From contig BRXU01000015.1 in NCBI GenBank assembly GCA_030267565.1, positions 124,001-188,000 of the forward strand: a stretch of DNA of 64,000 nt, written 5' to 3'. This document shows, one piece after another, positions 1 through 15,103 of the stretch. A program made the translations under genes and the position numbers. The first letter of the stretch is position 1. The number at the start of each line of letters is the position of its first letter. The notes beneath the pieces are model-generated. The model was not told the origin of the DNA. It did no database searches and worked only from the letters and a program-made list of their open reading frames with translations. The DNA is from Pleodorina starrii (taxonomy: Eukaryota; Chlorophyta; Chlorophyceae; Chlamydomonadales; Volvocaceae).

Positions 1-2359
1 ATGGGCCCAGTCTCGACCCATGGGCCCAGCCTCGAACCAATGTGCCATGGGCCCAGCCTCGACCCATGGGCCTAGTCTCGTCCCATGCGCCCAGCCTCGA
101 CCCATGGGCCCAGTCTCGACCCATAGGCCCAGCCTCGACCCATGGGCCCAGCCTCGACCCATGGGCCCAGCCTCGACCCATGGGCCCAGCCTCGACCCAT
201 GGGCCCAGCCTCGACCCATGGGCCCAGCCTCGACCCATGGGCCCAGCCTCAAACCATGAGCCCAGCCTCGACCCATGGGCCCAGCCTCAACCCATGAGCC
301 CAATCTCGACCCATGGGCCCAGCTTCGACCCATGGGCCCAGCCTCGACCCATGGGCCCAGCCTCGACCCATGGGCCCAGCCTCAAACCATGAGCCCAGCC
401 TCGACCCATGGGCCCAGCCTAGGCCTTTGGGCCAGCTTCGACCCATGAGCCCAGCTTCGACCCATGGGCCCAGCCTCGACCCATGAGCCCAGCCTCGACC
501 CATGGGCCCAGCCTCGACCCATGGGCCCAGTCTCGACCCATGGGCCCAGCTTCGACCCATGAGCCCAGCTTCGACCCATGTGCACAGCCTCGACCCATGG
601 GCCCAGCTTCGACCCATGAGTCCAGCTTCGACCCATGGGCCCAGCCTCGTCCCATGCACCCAGCCTCGACCCATGGGCCCAGTCTCGACCCATAGGCCCA
701 GCCTCGACCCATGGGCCCAGCCTCGATCCATGGGCCCAGCCTCGACCCATGGGCCCAGCCTCGACCCATGGGCCCAGCCTCGACCCATGGGCCCAGCCTC
801 GACCCATGGGCCCAGCCTCGACCCATGGGCCCAGCCTCGACCCATGGGCCCAGCCTCAAACCATAAGCCCAGCCTCGACCCATGGGCCCAGCCTCGACCC
901 ATGAGCCCAATCTCGACCCATGGGCCCAGCTTCGACCCATGGGCCCAGCTTCGACGCATGCCCCCAGCCTCGACCCATGGGCCCAACCTCGACCCATGGG
1001 CCCAGCCTCGAGCCCTCGACCCATGGGCCCAGTCTCGACCCATGGGCCCAGCCTCGACCCATGGGCCCAGCCTCGACCCATGGGCCCAGTCTCGACCCAT
1101 GGGCCCAGCTTCGACCCATGGGCCCAGCCTAGGCCTTTGGGCCAGCTTTGACCCATGAGCCCAGCTTCGACCCATGGGCCCAGCCTCGACCCATGAGCCC
1201 AGCCTCGACCCATGGGCCCAACCTCGACCCATGGGCCCAGTCTCGACCCATGGGCCCCGCCTCGACCCATGGGCCCAGCTTCGACCCATGGGCCCAGCCT
1301 CAAACCATGAGCCCAGCCTCGACCCATGGGCCCAGCCTCAACCCATGAGCCCAATCTCGACACATGGGCCCAGCTTCGACCCATGGGCCCAGCCTCGACC
1401 CATGGGCCCAGCCTCGACCCATGGGCCCAGCCTCAAACCATGAGCCCAGCCTCGACCCATGGGCCCAGCCTAGGCCTTTGGGCCAGCTTCGACCCATGAG
1501 CCCAGCTTCGACCCATGGGCCCAGCCTCGACCCATGAGCCCAGCCTCGACCCATGGGCCCAGCCTCGACCCATGGGCCCAGTCTCGACCCATGGGCCCAG
1601 CTTCGACCCATGAGCCCAGCTTCGACCCATGTGCACAGCCTCGACCCATGGGCCCAGCTTCGACCCATGAGTCCAGCTTCGACCCATGGGCCCAGCCTCG
1701 ACCCATGGGCCCAGTCTCGACCCATGGGCCCAGCCTCGAACCAATGTGCCATGGGCCCTGCCTCGACCCATGGGCCTAGTCTCGTCCCATGCGCCCAGCC
1801 TCGACCCATGGGCCCAGTCTCGACCCATAGGCCCAGCCTCGACCCATGGGCCCAGCCTCGATCCATGGGCCCAGCCTCGACCCATGGGCCCAGCCTCGAC
1901 CCATGGGCCCAGCCTCGACCCATGGGCCCAGCCTCGACCCATGGGCCCAGCCTCGACCCATGGGCCCAGCCTCGACCCATGGGCCCAGCCTCAAACCATA
2001 AGCCCAGCCTCGACCCATGGGCCCAGCCTCGACCCATGGGCCCAGCCTCGACCCATGGGCCCAGCCTCGACCCATGGGCCCAGTCTCGACCCATGGGCCC
2101 AGCCTCGAACCAATGTGCCATGGGCCCTGCCTCGACCCATGGGCCTAGTCTCGTCCCATGCGCCCAGCCTCGACCCATGGGCCCAGTCTCGACCCATAGG
2201 CCCAGCCTCGACCCATGGGCCCAGCCTCGATCCATGGGCCCAGCCTCGACCCATGGGCCCAGCCTCGACCCATGGGCCCAGCCTCGACCCATGGGCCCAG
2301 CCTCGACCCATGGGCCCAGCCTCGACCCATGGGCCCAGCCTCGACCCATGGGCCCAGCC

Positions 2360-5300
2360 TCAAACCATAAGCCCAGCCTCGACCCATGGGCCCAGCCTAG
2401 GCCTTTGGGCCAGCTTCGACCCATGAGCCCAGCTTCGACCCATGTGCACAGCCTCGACCCATGGGCCCAGCTTCGACCCATGAGTCCAGCTTCGACCCAT
2501 GGGCCCAGCCTCGACCCATGGGCCCAGTCTCGACCCATGGGCCCAGCCTCGAACCAATGTGCCATGGGCCCTGCCTCGACCCATGGGCCTAGTCTCGTCC
2601 CATGCGCCCAGCCTCGACCCATGGGCCCAGTCTCGACCCATAGGCCCAGCCTCGACCCATGGGCCCAGCCTCGATCCATGGGCCCAGCCTCGACCCATGG
2701 GCCCAGCCTCGACCCATGGGCCCAGCCTCGACCCATGGGCCCAGCCTCGACCCATGGGCCCAGCCTCGACCCATGGGCCCAGCCTCGACCCATGGGCCCA
2801 GCCTCAAACCATAAGCCCAGCCTCGACCCATGGGCCCAGCCTCGACCCATGAGCCCAATCTCGACCCATGGGCCCAGCTTCGACCCATGGGCCCAGCTTC
2901 GACGCATGCCCCCAGCCTCGACCCATGGGCCCAACCTCGACCCATGGGCCCAGCCTCGAGCCCTCGACCCATGGGCCCAGTCTCGACCCATGGGCCCAGC
3001 CTCGACCCATGGGCCCAGCCTCGACCCATGGGCCCAGTCTCGACCCATGGGCCCAGCTTCGACCCATGGGCCCAGCCTAGGCCTTTGGGCCAGCTTTGAC
3101 CCATGAGCCCAGCTTCGACCCATGGGCCCAGCCTCGACCCATGAGCCCAGCCTCGACCCATGGGCCCAACCTCGACCCATGGGCCCAGTCTCGACCCATG
3201 GGCCCCGCCTCGACCCATGGGCCCAGCTTCGACCCATGGGCCCAGCCTCAAACCATGAGCCCAGCCTCGACCCATGGGCCCAGTCTCGACCCATAGGCCC
3301 AGCCTCGACCCATGGGCCCAGCCTCGATCCATGGGCCCAGCCTCGACCCATGGGCCCAGCCTCGACCCATGCGCCCAGCCTCGACCCATGGGCCCAGCCT
3401 CGACCCATGGGCCCAGCCTCGACCCATGGGCCCAGCCTCGACCCATGGGCCCAGTCTCGACCCATAGGCCCAGCCTCGACCCATGGGCCCAGCCTCGATC
3501 CATGGGCCCAGCCTCGACCCATGGGCCCAGCCTCGACCCATGGGCCCAGCCTCGACCCATGGGCCCAGCCTCGACCCATGGGCCCAGCCTCGACCCATGG
3601 GCCCAGCCTCGACCCATGGGCCCAGCCTCAAACCATAAGCCCAGCCTCGACCCATGGGCCCAGCCTAGGCCTTTGGGCCAGCTTCGACCCATGAGCCCAG
3701 CTTCGACCCATGTGCACAGCCTCGACCCATGGGCCCAGCTTCGACCCATGAGTCCAGCTTCGACCCATGGGCCCAGCCTCGACCCATGGGCCCAGTCTCG
3801 ACCCATGGGCCCAGCCTCGAACCAATGTGCCATGGGCCCTGCCTCGACCCATGGGCCTAGTCTCGTCCCATGCGCCCAGCCTCGACCCATGGGCCCAGTC
3901 TCGACCCATAGGCCCAGCCTCGACCCATGGGCCCAGCCTCGATCCATGGGCCCAGCCTCGACCCATGGGCCCAGCCTCGACCCATGGGCCCAGCCTCGAC
4001 CCATGGGCCCAGCCTCGACCCATGGGCCCAGCCTCGACCCATGGGCCCAGCCTCGACCCATGGGCCCAGCCTCAAACCATAAGCCCAGCCTCGACCCATG
4101 GGCCCAGCCTCGACCCATGAGCCCAATCTCGACCCATGGGCCCAGCTTCGACCCATGGGCCCAGCTTCGACGCATGCCCCCAGCCTCGACCCATGGGCCC
4201 AACCTCGACCCATGGGCCCAGCCTCGAGCCCTCGACCCATGGGCCCAGTCTCGACCCATGGGCCCAGCCTCGACCCATGGGCCCAGCCTCGACCCATGGG
4301 CCCAGTCTCGACCCATGGGCCCAGCTTCGACCCATGGGCCCAGCCTAGGCCTTTGGGCCAGCTTTGACCCATGAGCCCAGCTTCGACCCATGGGCCCAGC
4401 CTCGACCCATGAGCCCAGCCTCGACCCATGGGCCCAACCTCGACCCATGGGCCCAGTCTCGACCCATGGGCCCCGCCTCGACCCATGGGCCCAGCGTCGA
4501 CCCATGGGCCCAGCCTCGAACCATGGGCCCAGCCTCGACCCATGGGCCCAGTCTCGACCCATAGGCCCAGCCTCGACCCATGGGCCCAGCCTCGATCCAT
4601 GGGCCCAGCCTCGACCCATGGGCCCAGCCTCGACCCATGGGCCCAGCCTCGACCCATGGGCCCAGCCTCGACCCATGGGCCCAGCCTCGACCCATGGGCC
4701 CAGCCTCGACCCATGGGCCCAGCCTCAAACCATAAGCCCAGCCTCGACCCATGGGCCCAGCCTCGACCCATGGGCCCAACCTCGACCCATGGGCCCAGCC
4801 TCGACCCATGGGCCCAGCCTCGACCCATGGGCCCAGCCTCGATCCATGGGCCCGGCCTCGACCCATGGGCCCAGCCTCGACCAATGGGCCCAGCCTCGAC
4901 CCATGAGCCCAGCCTCGACCCATGGGCCCAGCCTAGGCCTTTGGGCCAGCTTCGACCCATGAGCCCAGCTTCGACCCATGGGCCCAACCTCGACCCATGG
5001 GCTGCCTCGACCCATGGGCCCAGTCTCGACCCATGGGCCCAGCTTCGACCCATGAGCCCAGCCTCGACCCATGGGCCCAGCCTCGACCCAAGAGTCCAGC
5101 TTCGACCCATGGGCCCAGTCTCGACCCATAGGCCCAGCCTCGACCCATGGGCCCAGTCTCGACCCATGGGCCCAGCCTCGAACCAATGTGCCATGGGCCC
5201 AGCCTCGACCCATGGGCCTAGTCTCGTCCCATGCGCCCAGCCTCGACCCATGGGCCCAGTCTCGACCCATAGGCCCAGCCTCGACCCATGGGCCCAGCCT

Positions 5301-6672
5301 CGATCCATGGGCCCAGCCTCGACCCATGGGCCCAGCCTCGACCCATGGGCCCAGCCTCGACCCATGGGCCCAGCCTCGACCCATGGGCCCAGCCTCGACC
5401 CATGGGCCCAGCCTCGACCCATGGGCCCAGCCTCAAACCATAAGCCCAGCCTCGACCCATGGGCCCAGCCTCGACCCATGGGCCCAGCCTCGACCCATGG
5501 GCCCAGCCTCGACCCATGGGCCCAGTCTCGACCCATGGGCCCAGCCTCGAACCAATGTGCCATGGGCCCTGCCTCGACCCATGGGCCTAGTCTCGTCCCA
5601 TGCGCCCAGCCTCGACCCATGGGCCCAGTCTCGACCCATAGGCCCAGCCTCGACCCATGGGCCCAGCCTCGATCCATGGGCCCAGCCTCGACCCATGGGC
5701 CCAGCCTCGACCCATGGGCCCAGCCTCGACCCATGGGCCCAGCCTCGACCCATGGGCCCAGCCTCGACCCATGGGCCCAGCCTCGACCCATGGGCCCAGC
5801 CTCAAACCATAAGCCCAGCCTCGACCCATGGGCCCAGCCTAGGCCTTTGGGCCAGCTTCGACCCATGAGCCCAGCTTCGACCCATGTGCACAGCCTCGAC
5901 CCATGGGCCCAGCTTCGACCCATGAGTCCAGCTTCGACCCATGGGCCCAGCCTCGACCCATGGGCCCAGTCTCGACCCATGGGCCCAGCCTCGAACCAAT
6001 GTGCCATGGGCCCTGCCTCGACCCATGGGCCTAGTCTCGTCCCATGCGCCCAGCCTCGACCCATGGGCCCAGTCTCGACCCATAGGCCCAGCCTCGACCC
6101 ATGGGCCCAGCCTCGATCCATGGGCCCAGCCTCGACCCATGGGCCCAGCCTCGACCCATGGGCCCAGCCTCGACCCATGGGCCCAGCCTCGACCCATGGG
6201 CCCAGCCTCGACCCATGGGCCCAGCCTCGACCCATGGGCCCAGCCTCAAACCATAAGCCCAGCCTCGACCCATGGGCCCAGCCTCGACCCATGAGCCCAA
6301 TCTCGACCCATGGGCCCAGCTTCGACCCATGGGCCCAGCTTCGACGCATGCCCCCAGCCTCGACCCATGGGCCCAACCTCGACCCATGGGCCCAGCCTCG
6401 AGCCCTCGACCCATGGGCCCAGTCTCGACCCATGGGCCCAGCCTCGACCCATGGGCCCAGCCTCGACCCATGGGCCCAGTCTCGACCCATGGGCCCAGCT
6501 TCGACCCATGGGCCCAGCCTAGGCCTTTGGGCCAGCTTTGACCCATGAGCCCAGCTTCGACCCATGGGCCCAGCCTCGACCCATGAGCCCAGCCTCGACC
6601 CATGGGCCCAACCTCGACCCATGGGCCCAGTCTCGACCCATGGGCCCCGCCTCGACCCATGGGCCCAGCTTC
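2360..6672. repeat. Higher-order repeats with offsets of 1268 and 2174 bp
   Basis: A stretch of about 870 bp starting at 2360 recurs at 3628 (offset 1268) and at 5802 (a further 2174), with the same ordered series of variant and length-variant monomers. The 2174-bp step also relates 4933 to 7107. These offsets are not multiples of 19 because each unit includes 18-bp and 27-bp marker monomers. The boundaries are approximate, since any two satellite stretches look alike at their edges. Confidence 0.75.
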
Positions 6673-7106
6673 GACCCATGGGCCCAGCCTCAAACCATGA
6701 GCCCAGCCTCGACCCATGGGCCCAGTCTCGACCCATAGGCCCAGCCTCGACCCATGGGCCCAGCCTCGATCCATGGGCCCAGCCTCGACCCATGGGCCCA
6801 GCCTCGACCCATGGGCCCAGCCTCGACCCATGGGCCCAGCCTCGACCCATGGGCCCAGCCTCGACCCATGGGCCCAGCCTCGACCCATGGGCCCAGCCTC
6901 AAACCATAAGCCCAGCCTCGACCCATGGGCCCAGCCTCGACCCATGGGCCCAACCTCGACCCATGGGCCCAGCCTCGACCCATGGGCCCAGCCTCGACCC
7001 ATGGGCCCAGCCTCGATCCATGGGCCCGGCCTCGACCCATGGGCCCAGCCTCGACCAATGGGCCCAGCCTCGACCCATGAGCCCAGCCTCGACCCATGGG
7101 CCCAGC

Positions 7107-9665
7107 CTAGGCCTTTGGGCCAGCTTCGACCCATGAGCCCAGCTTCGACCCATGGGCCCAACCTCGACCCATGGGCTGCCTCGACCCATGGGCCCAGTCT
7201 CGACCCATGGGCCCAGCTTCGACCCATGAGCCCAGCCTCGACCCATGGGCCCAGCCTCGACCCAAGAGTCCAGCTTCGACCCATGGGCCCAGTCTCGACC
7301 CATAGGCCCAGCCTCGACCCATGGGCCCAGTCTCGACCCATGGGCCCAGCCTCGAACCAATGTGCCATGGGCCCAGCCTCGACCCATGGGCCTAGTCTCG
7401 TCCCATGCGCCCAGCCTCGACCCATGGGCCCAGTCTCGACCCATAGGCCCAGCCTCGACCCATGGGCCCAGCCTCGACCCATGGGCCCAGCCTCGACCCA
7501 TGGGCCCAGCTTAGGCCTTTGGGCCAGCTTCGACCCATGAGCCCAGCTTCGACCCATGGGCCCAGCCTCGACCCATGAGCCCAGCCTCGACCCATGGGCC
7601 CAGCCTCGACCCATGGGCCCAGTCTCGACCCATGGGCCCAGCTTCGACCCATGAGCCCAGCTTCGACCCATGTGCCCAGCCTCGACCCATGGGCCCAGCT
7701 TCGACCCATGAGTCCAGCTTCGACCCATGGGCCCAGCCTCGACCCATGGGCCCAGTCTCGACCCATGGGCCCAGCCTCGAACCAATGTGCCATGGGCCCA
7801 GCCTCGACCCATGGGCCTAGTCTCGTCCCATGCGCCCAGCCTCGACCCATGGGCCCAGTCTCGACCCATAGGCCCAGCCTCGACCCATGGGCCCAGCCTC
7901 GACCCATGGGCCCAGCCTCGACCCATGGGCCCAGCCTCGACCCATGGGCCCAGCCTCGACCCATGGGCCCAGCCTCGACCCATGGGCCCAGCCTCAAACC
8001 ATGAGCCCAGCCTCGACCCATGGGCCCAGCCTCAACCCATGAGCCCAATCTCGACCCATGGGCCCAGCTTCGACCCATGGGCCCAGCCTCGACCCATGGG
8101 CCCAGCCTCGACCCATGGGCCCAGCCTCAAACCATGAGCCCAGCCTCGACCCATGGGCCCAGCCTAGGCCTTTGGGCCAGCTTCGACCCATGAGCCCAGC
8201 TTCGACCCATGGGCCCAGCCTCGACCCATGAGCCCAGCCTCGACCCATGGGCCCAGCCTCGACCCATGGGCCCAGCCTCGACCCATGGGCCCAGCCTCGA
8301 CCCATGGGCCCAGCCTCGACCCATGGGCCCAGCCTCGACCCATGGGCCCAGCCTCGACCCATGGGCCCAGCCTCAAACCATAAGCCCAGCCTCGACCCAT
8401 AGGCCCAGCCTCGACCCATGGGCCCAGCCTCGACCCATGGGCCCAGCCTCGACCCATGGGCCCAGCCTCGACCCATGGGCCCAGCCTCGATCCATGGGCC
8501 CAGCCTCGACCCATGGGCCCAGCCTCGTCCCATGGGCCCAGCCTCGACCCATGGGCCCAGCCTCGACCAATGGGCCCAGCTTCGACCCATGAGCCCAGCT
8601 TGGACGCATTGCGCCATGGGCCCAACCTCGACCCATGGGCCCGGCCTCGACCCATGGGCCCAGCCTCGACCAATGGGCCCAGCCTCGACCCATGAGCCCA
8701 GCCTCGACCCATGGGCCCAGCCTAGGCCTTTGGGCCAGCTTCGACCCATGAGCCCAGCTTCGACCCATGGGCCCAACCTCGACCCATGGGCTGCCTCGAC
8801 CCATGGGCCCAGTCTCGACCCATGGGCCCAGCTTCGACCCATGAGCCCAGCCTCGACCCATGGGCCCAGCCTCGACCCAAGAGTCCAGCTTCGACCCATG
8901 GGCCCAGTCTCGACCCATAGGCCCAGCCTCGACCCATGGGCCCAGTCTCGACCCATGGGCCCAGCCTCGAACCAATGTGCCATGGGCCCAGCCTCGACCC
9001 ATGGGCCTAGTCTCGTCCCATGCGCCCAGCCTCGACCCATGGGCCCAGTCTCGACCCATAGGCCCAGCCTCGACCCATGGGCCCAGCCTCGACCCATGGG
9101 CCCAGCCTCGACCCATGGGCCCAGCTTAGGCCTTTGGGCCAGCTTCGACCCATGAGCCCAGCTTCGACCCATGGGCCCAGCCTCGACCCATGAGCCCAGC
9201 CTCGACCCATGGGCCCAGCCTCGACCCATGGGCCCAGTCTCGACCCATGGGCCCAGCTTCGACCCATGAGCCCAGCTTCGACCCATGTGCCCAGCCTCGA
9301 CCCATGGGCCCAGCTTCGACCCATGAGTCCAGCTTCGACCCATGGGCCCAGCCTCGACCCATGGGCCCAGTCTCGACCCATGGGCCCAGCCTCGAACCAA
9401 TGTGCCATGGGCCCAGCCTCGACCCATGGGCCTAGTCTCGTCCCATGCGCCCAGCCTCGACCCATGGGCCCAGTCTCGACCCATAGGCCCAGCCTCGACC
9501 CATGGGCCCAGCCTCGACCCATGGGCCCAGCCTCGACCCATGGGCCCAGCCTCGACCCATGGGCCCAGCCTCGACCCATGGGCCCAGCCTCGACCCATGG
9601 GCCCAGCCTCAAACCATGAGCCCAGCCTCGACCCATGGGCCCAGCCTCAACCCATGAGCCCAATC
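7107..9665. repeat. 1615-bp tandem segmental duplication in satellite
   Basis: The region from about 7107 to 8050 is repeated at 8722 to 9665 with an offset of 1615 bp. Both copies carry the same rare variants, including cagcttaggcc (7509 and 9124) instead of the usual cagcctaggcc, and the aaccaatgtgcc marker. The ends are approximate. Confidence 0.75.
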
Positions 9666-12600
9666 TCGACCCATGGGCGGGCCCAGCTTCGACCCATGGG
9701 CCCAGCCTCGACCCATGGGCCCAGCCTCGACCCATGGGCCCAGCCTCAAACCATGAGCCCAGCCTCGACCCATGGGCCCAGCCTAGGCCTTTGGGCCAGC
9801 TTCGACCCATGAGCCCAGCTTCGACCCATGGGCCCAGCCTCGACCCATGAGCCCAGCCTCGACCCATGGGCCCAGCCTCGACCCATGGGCCCAGTCTCGA
9901 CCCATGGGCCCAGCTTCGACCCATGAGCCCAGCTTCGACCCATGTGCACAGCCTCGACCCATGGGCCCAGCTTCGACCCATGAGTCCAGCTTCGACCCAT
10001 GGGCCCAGCCTCGACCCATGGGCCCAGTCTCGACCCATGGGCCCAGCCTCGAACCAATGTGCCATGGGCCCTGCCTCGACCCATGGGCCTAGTCTCGTCC
10101 CATGCGCCCAGCCTCGACCCATGGGCCCAGTCTCGACCCATAGGCCCAGCCTCGACCCATGGGCCCAGCCTCGATCCATGGGCCCAGCCTCGACCCATGG
10201 GCCCAGCCTCGACCCATGGGCCCAGCCTCGACCCATGGGCCCAGCCTCGACCCATGGGCCCAGCCTCGACCCATGGGCCCAGCCTCGACCCATGGGCCCA
10301 GCCTCAAACCATAAGCCCAGCCTCGACCCATGGGCCCAGCCTCGACCCATGAGCCCAATCTCGACCCATGGGCCCAGCTTCGACCCATGGGCCCAGCTTC
10401 GACGCATGCCCCCAGCCTCGACCCATGGGCCCAACCTCGACCCATGGGCCCAGCCTCGAGCCCTCGACCCATGGGCCCAGTCTCGACCCATGGGCCCAGC
10501 CTCGACCCATGGGCCCAGCCTCGACCCATGGGCCCAGTCTCGACCCATGGGCCCAGCTTCGACCCATGGGCCCAGCCTAGGCCTTTGGGCCAGCTTTGAC
10601 CCATGAGCCCAGCTTCGACCCATGGGCCCAGCCTCGACCCATGAGCCCAGCCTCGACCCATGGGCCCAACCTCGACCCATGGGCCCAGTCTCGACCCATG
10701 GGCCCCGCCTCGACCCATGGGCCCAGCTTCGACCCATGGGCCCAGCCTCAAACCATGAGCCCAGCCTCGACCCATGGGCCCAGCCTCAACCCATGAGCCC
10801 AATCTCGACCCATGGGCCCAGCTTCGACCCATGGGCCCAGCTTCGACCCATGGGCCCAGCCTCGACCCATGGGCCCAGCCTCAAACCATGAGCCCAGCCT
10901 CGACCCATGGGCCCAGCCCGACCCATGGGCCCAGTCTCGACCCATGGGCCCAGCTTCGACCCATGAGCCCAGCTTCGACCCATGTGCACAGCCTCGACCC
11001 ATGGGCCCAGCTTCGACCCATGAGTCCAGCTTCGACCCATGGGCCCAGCCTCGACCCATGGGCCCAGTCTCGACCCATGGGCCCAGCCTCGAACCAATGT
11101 GCCATGGGCCCTGCCTCGACCCATGGGCCTAGTCTCGTCCCATGCGCCCAGCCTCGACCCATGGGCCCAGTCTCGACCCATAGGCCCAGCCTCGACCCAT
11201 GGGCCCAGCCTCGATCCATGGGCCCAGCCTCGACCCATGGGCCCAGCCTCGACCCATGGGCCCAGCCTCGACCCATGGGCCCAGCCTCGGCCCATGGGCC
11301 CAGCCTCGACCCATGGGCCCAGCCTCGACCCATGGGCCCAGCCTCAAACCATAAGCCCAGCCTCGACCCATGGGCCCAGCCTCGACCCATGAGCCCAATC
11401 TCGACCCATGGGCCCAGCTTCGACCCATGGGCCCAGCTTCGACGCATGCCCCCAGCCTCGACCCATGGGCCCAACCTCGACCCATGGGCCCAGCCTCGAG
11501 CCCTCGACCCATGGGCCCAGTCTCGACCCATGGGCCCAGTCTCGACCCATGGGCCCAGCTTCGACCCATGGGCCCAGCCTAGGCCTTTGGGCCAGCTTTG
11601 ACCCATGAGCCCAGCTTCGACCCATGGGCCCAGCCTCGACCCATGAGCCCAGCCTCGACCCATGGGCCCAACCTCGACCCATGGGCCCAGTCTCGACCCA
11701 TGGGCCCCGCCTCGACCCATGGGCCCAGCTTCGACCCATGGGCCCAGCTTCGACCCAAGAGTCCAGCTTCGACCCATGGGCCCAGCCTCGACCCATGGGC
11801 CCCGCCTCGACCCATGGGCCCAGCCTCGACCCATGGGCCCACCCTCGAACCAATGTGCCATGGGACCAGCATCGACCCATGGGCCTAGTCTCGTCCCATG
11901 CGCCCAGCCTCGACCCACGGGCCACGTCTCGACCCATAGGCCCAGCCTCGACCCATGGGTCCAGCCTCGACCCATGGGCCCAGCCTCGACCCATGGGCCC
12001 AGCATCGACCCATGGGCCTAGTCTCGACCCATGGGCCCAGCCTCGACCCATGGGCCACGTCTCGACCCATAGGTCCAGCCTCGACCCATGGGCCCAGCCT
12101 CGACCCATGGGCCCAGCCTCGACCCATGGGCCCAGCCTCGACCCATGAGCCCAGCCTCGACCCATGGGCCCAGCCTCGACCCATGGGCCCAGTCTCGACC
12201 CATGGGCCCAGCTTCGACCCATGAGCCCAGCTTCGACCCATGTGCCCAGCCTCGACCCATGGGCCCAGCTTCGACCCATGAGTCCAGCTTCGACCCATGG
12301 GCCCAGCCTCGACCCATGGGCCCAGTCTCGACCCATGGGCCCAGCCTCGAACCAATGTGCCATGGGCCCAGCCTCGACCCATGGGCCTAGTCTCGTCCCA
12401 TGCGCCCAGCCTCGACCCATGGGCCCAGTCTCGACCCATAGGCCCAGCCTCGACCCATGGGCCCAGCCTCGACCCATGGGCCCAGCCTCGACCCATGGGC
12501 CCAGCCTCGACCCATGGGCCCAGCCTCGACCCATGGGCCCAGCCTCGACCCATGGGCCCAGCCTCAAACCATGAGCCCAGCCTCGACCCATGGGCCCAGC

Positions 12601-15103
12601 CTCAACCCATGAGCCCAATCTCGACCCATGGGCGGGCCCAGCTTCGACCCATGGGCCCAGCCTCGACCCATGGGCCCAGCCTCGACCCATGGGCCCAGCC
12701 TCAAACCATGAGCCCAGCCTCGACCCATGGGCCCAGCCTAGGCCTTTGGGCCAGCTTCGACCCATGAGCCCAGCTTCGACCCATGGGCCCAGCCTCGACC
12801 CATGAGCCCAGCCTCGACCCATGGGCCCAGCCTCGACCCATGGGCCCAGTCTCGACCCATGGGCCCAGCTTCGACCCATGAGCCCAGCTTCGACCCATGT
12901 GCACAGCCTCGACCCATGGGCCCAGCTTCGACCCATGAGTCCAGCTTCGACCCATGGGCCCAGCCTCGACCCATGGGCCCAGTCTCGACCCATGGGCCCA
13001 GCCTCGAACCAATGTGCCATGGGCCCTGCCTCGACCCATGGGCCTAGTCTCGTCCCATGCGCCCAGCCTCGACCCATGGGCCCAGTCTCGACCCATAGGC
13101 CCAGCCTCGACCCATGGGCCCAGCCTCGATCCATGGGCCCAGCCTCGACCCATGGGCCCAGCCTCGACCCATGGGCCCAGCCTCGACCCATGGGCCCAGC
13201 CTCGACCCATGGGCCCAGCCTCGACCCATGGGCCCAGCCTCGACCCATGGGCCCAGCCTCAAACCATAAGCCCAGCCTCGACCCATGGGCCCAGCCTCGA
13301 CCCATGAGCCCAATCTCGACCCATGGGCCCAGCTTCGACCCATGGGCCCAGCTTCGACGCATGCCCCCAGCCTCGACCCATGGGCCCAACCTCGACCCAT
13401 GGGCCCAGCCTCGAGCCCTCGACCCATGGGCCCAGTCTCGACCCATGGGCCCAGCCTCGACCCATGGGCCCAGCCTCGACCCATGGGCCCAGTCTCGACC
13501 CATGGGCCCAGCTTCGACCCATGGGCCCAGCCTAGGCCTTTGGGCCAGCTTTGACCCATGAGCCCAGCTTCGACCCATGGGCCCAGCCTCGACCCATGAG
13601 CCCAGCCTCGACCCATGGGCCCAACCTCGACCCATGGGCCCAGTCTCGACCCATGGGCCCCGCCTCGACCCATGGGCCCAGCTTCGACCCATGGGCCCAG
13701 CCTCAAACCATGAGCCCAGCCTCGACCCATGGGCCCAGCCTCAACCCATGAGCCCAATCTCGACCCATGGGCCCAGCTTCGACCCATGGGCCCAGCTTCG
13801 ACCCATGGGCCCAGCCTCGACCCATGGGCCCAGCCTCAAACCATGAGCCCAGCCTCGACCCATGGGCCCAGCCCGACCCATGGGCCCAGTCTCGACCCAT
13901 GGGCCCAGCTTCGACCCATGAGCCCAGCTTCGACCCATGTGCACAGCCTCGACCCATGGGCCCAGCTTCGACCCATGAGTCCAGCTTCGACCCATGGGCC
14001 CAGCCTCGACCCATGGGCCCAGTCTCGACCCATGGGCCCAGCCTCGAACCAATGTGCCATGGGCCCTGCCTCGACCCATGGGCCTAGTCTCGTCCCATGC
14101 GCCCAGCCTCGACCCATGGGCCCAGTCTCGACCCATAGGCCCAGCCTCGACCCATGGGCCCAGCCTCGATCCATGGGCCCAGCCTCGACCCATGGGCCCA
14201 GCCTCGACCCATGGGCCCAGCCTCGACCCATGGGCCCAGCCTCGGCCCATGGGCCCAGCCTCGACCCATGGGCCCAGCCTCGACCCATGGGCCCAGCCTC
14301 AAACCATAAGCCCAGCCTCGACCCATGGGCCCAGCCTCGACCCATGAGCCCAATCTCGACCCATGGGCCCAGCTTCGACCCATGGGCCCAGCTTCGACGC
14401 ATGCCCCCAGCCTCGACCCATGGGCCCAACCTCGACCCATGGGCCCAGCCTCGAGCCCTCGACCCATGGGCCCAGTCTCGACCCATGGGCCCAGTCTCGA
14501 CCCATGGGCCCAGCTTCGACCCATGGGCCCAGCCTAGGCCTTTGGGCCAGCTTTGACCCATGAGCCCAGCTTCGACCCATGGGCCCAGCCTCGACCCATG
14601 AGCCCAGCCTCGACCCATGGGCCCAACCTCGACCCATGGGCCCAGTCTCGACCCATGGGCCCCGCCTCGACCCATGGGCCCAGCTTCGACCCATGGGCCC
14701 AGCTTCGACCCAAGAGTCCAGCTTCGACCCATGGGCCCAGCCTCGACCCATGGGCCCCGCCTCGACCCATGGGCCCAGCCTCGACCCATGGGCCCACCCT
14801 CGAACCAATGTGCCATGGGACCAGCATCGACCCATGGGCCTAGTCTCGTCCCATGCGCCCAGCCTCGACCCACGGGCCACGTCTCGACCCATAGGCCCAG
14901 CCTCGACCCATGGGTCCAGCCTCGACCCATGGGCCCAGCCTCGACCCATGGGCCCAGCATCGACCCATGGGCCTAGTCTCGACCCATGGGCCCAGCCTCG
15001 ACCCATGGGCCACGTCTCGACCCATAGGTCCAGCCTCGACCCATGGGCCCAGCCTCGACCCATGGGCCCAGCCTCGACCCATGGGCCCAGCCTCGACCCA
15101 TGG
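9185..15103. repeat. 2955-bp segmental duplication in satellite (two copies)
   Basis: About 9185-12148 is repeated at about 12140-15103 with a constant offset of 2955 bp. Diagnostic rare monomers agree between the copies: the 4-bp insertion catgggcgggccc (9675 and 12630), the 2-bp deletion cagcccgaccc (10915 and 13870), cggccc at 11288 and 14243, and cacgggccacg at 11917 and 14872. Near identity over almost 3 kb implies a recent event. Confidence 0.85.
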